Source of the DNA: Litchfieldella qijiaojingensis
Lineage (GTDB): Bacteria; Pseudomonadota; Gammaproteobacteria; Pseudomonadales; Halomonadaceae
NCBI RefSeq assembly: GCF_014651875.1
Contig: NZ_BMXS01000003.1
Span: 62,001-126,000 of the forward strand
Length of the DNA stretch: 64,000 nt
Direction: 5' to 3'
In this document: piece by piece, positions 63,126 through 64,000 of the stretch
Position numbering within the stretch: the stretch's first letter is position 1
How the letters are laid out: every line of letters begins with the position of its first letter
Position numbers and translations under genes: made by a program
The notes under the pieces: model-generated
Told to the model about the DNA's origin: nothing
Databases searched by the model: none
What the model saw: only the letters and a program-made list of their open reading frames with translations

Positions 63126-63902
63126 ATGCCTAAATTTGCCGCCAACCTAAGCATGTTGTTCACCGAGGAGGACTTCCTCGACCGATTCAAGGCCGCCGCG
63201 GATGCCGGCTTCTCTGGTGTCGAGTACCTTTTCCCCTACGACTATCAGCCGCAGGAACTCAAGGATCGACTCGATGCAAACGGCTTGACTCAGGTGCTGC
63301 ACAATCTGCCGGCGGGCGACTGGGCGGCCGGCGAGCGCGGCATCGCCTGCCATCCCGACCGGGTCAGCGAGTTCCGTGAAGGGGTTGATCGGGCCATCGA
63401 ATACGCATCCAGCCTGGGTTGTAAGCAGGTCAACTGCCTGGCCGGCATCCAGCCGGAAGATGTCAGCCATGACCAGGCCCGCGAGACGCTGATCGACAAT
63501 CTGCGTTTCGCTGCCGACAAGCTGTCGCGCGAAAACATCCTGCTGCTCGCCGAGCCGATCAACACTCGCGATATTCCTGGCTTCTTTCTCAATCGCACCG
63601 AGCAGGCATTGACTCTGTTCGATGCGGTGGGCAGCGACAACCTGAAGCTGCAGTACGACATCTACCACATGCAGATCATGGAGGGGGATCTGGCGCCGAC
63701 CATCGAGAAACATCTGGCGCGCATCGCCCATATCCAGATCGCCGACAACCCGGGACGCCACGAACCGGGTACCGGCGAGATCAATTATCCGTTCCTGTTC
63801 GCCCATCTCGACCGCCTCGGCTATGACGGCTGGATCGGTTGCGAATACAAGCCGAAGGCCACCACCCGGGAAGGGCTGGGATGGCTGGATGGCGTGCGCT
63901 GA
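63126..63902 (+). CDS. hyi: Hydroxypyruvate isomerase
   Basis: Interconverts tartronate semialdehyde and hydroxypyruvate (xylose-isomerase-like TIM barrel). The 258-residue protein shows FAANLSMLFTEEDFLDRF, GFSGVEYLFPYDYQP, NLPAGDWAAGERGIACHP, EPINTRDIPGFFL with the metal glutamate, and QYDIYHMQIMEGDL. The ATG at 63126 has AGGAG eight bases upstream; a 14-codon longer frame from 63084 is rejected. It follows gcl across a palindromic repeat, and together they carry glyoxylate towards glycerate. Confidence 0.96.
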   Translation: MPKFAANLSMLFTEEDFLDRFKAAADAGFSGVEYLFPYDYQPQELKDRLDANGLTQVLHNLPAGDWAAGERGIACHPDRVSEFREGVDRAIEYASSLGCKQVNCLAGIQPEDVSHDQARETLIDNLRFAADKLSRENILLLAEPINTRDIPGFFLNRTEQALTLFDAVGSDNLKLQYDIYHMQIMEGDLAPTIEKHLARIAHIQIADNPGRHEPGTGEINYPFLFAHLDRLGYDGWIGCEYKPKATTREGLGWLDGVR

Positions 63903-64000
63903 CAGGACGTACGGCGCCCGGCAAGCGATGAGCTGTTCCGGCGGCAAGCCTACGCGAGGGCGCTGTGAACCCATCCCTGGGCGCTACATTTGCCATCCCT
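63903..64000. other. Window end after hyi, no gene seen
   Basis: The last 98 bases hold no convincing start, ribosome site or gene. They read as GC-rich non-coding sequence (CGATGAGCTGTTCCGGCGGC and onward), which may be the beginning of another dispersed repeat cut by the window edge. The next gene of such clusters is usually tartronate semialdehyde reductase. Confidence 0.3.

Overview
The window is a contiguous, high-GC chromosomal segment of a gammaproteobacterium, most likely a member of the Halomonadaceae (Halomonas or a close relative). This rests on protein character, on gene orders such as pepP-ubiH, zapA-6S RNA-fau, gpmI-envC-ctpA and gshB-tonB-yqgE-ruvX, and on two families of short dispersed repeats. 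No phage, plasmid backbone, CRISPR array, tRNA or rRNA was seen. A 15/16 match to the parS centromere site in the first 33 bases, next to glyQS, suggests that the left edge lies near the replication origin. That is inference from the gene order of relatives.

Layout. (1) 1-3.1 kb: glyQS with an intrinsic terminator. (2) 3.2-14.6 kb: lipopolysaccharide inner-core locus (hldD, waaF, an OpgB-like sulfatase-fold transferase, GT2, GT9, GT4, the Kdo kinase kdkA, a second GT9, hldE, waaA) on alternating strands with very tight divergent junctions. (3) 14.6-22.2 kb: housekeeping genes (rpiA, ilvA, a 31-residue membrane peptide gene with its own promoter and terminator, fau, 6S RNA, zapA, a UPF0149 gene, pepP, ubiH). 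(4) 22.3-25.1 kb: a purine-type NCS2 permease sitting between ubiH and a second ubiquinone hydroxylase gene. (5) 25.2-38.7 kb: ctpA, envC, gpmI, a rhodanese gene, secB, rsmE, a GYD-domain gene, a purU remnant fused into the folD start, cvfB-like, gshB, tonB, yqgE, ruvX and pyrB.

(6) 38.8-64 kb: a large purine/ureide catabolic island. It holds an AllR-like IclR regulator, uraD, uraH, puuD, a GntR/FCD regulator, three NCS1 permeases (two nearly identical in tandem), an allantoin-type racemase, puuE, a chemoreceptor with a sigma-28 promoter, a PAS3-GGDEF-EAL protein, an RpiR regulator with a polar amino-acid type ABC importer, allE, allA, gcl and hyi. Together these lead from urate through 5-hydroxyisourate, OHCU and allantoin to allantoate, then from ureidoglycine through ureidoglycolate to glyoxylate, tartronate semialdehyde and hydroxypyruvate. 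The allantoate amidohydrolase step is not in the window. Ten TTGTNNACAA-like palindromes lie upstream of the purine genes, including the distant NCS2 permease, and look like the operator of one regulon, with the local GntR/FCD protein the natural candidate.

The most interesting points are this inferred regulon, a four-copy ~142-bp MITE-like repeat (one copy between the GntR gene and its putative operator), a second palindromic repeat between gcl and hyi, the purU tail that supplies the folD start codon, the mosaic NCS1 duplication, the parS-like site, and the small membrane peptide gene.
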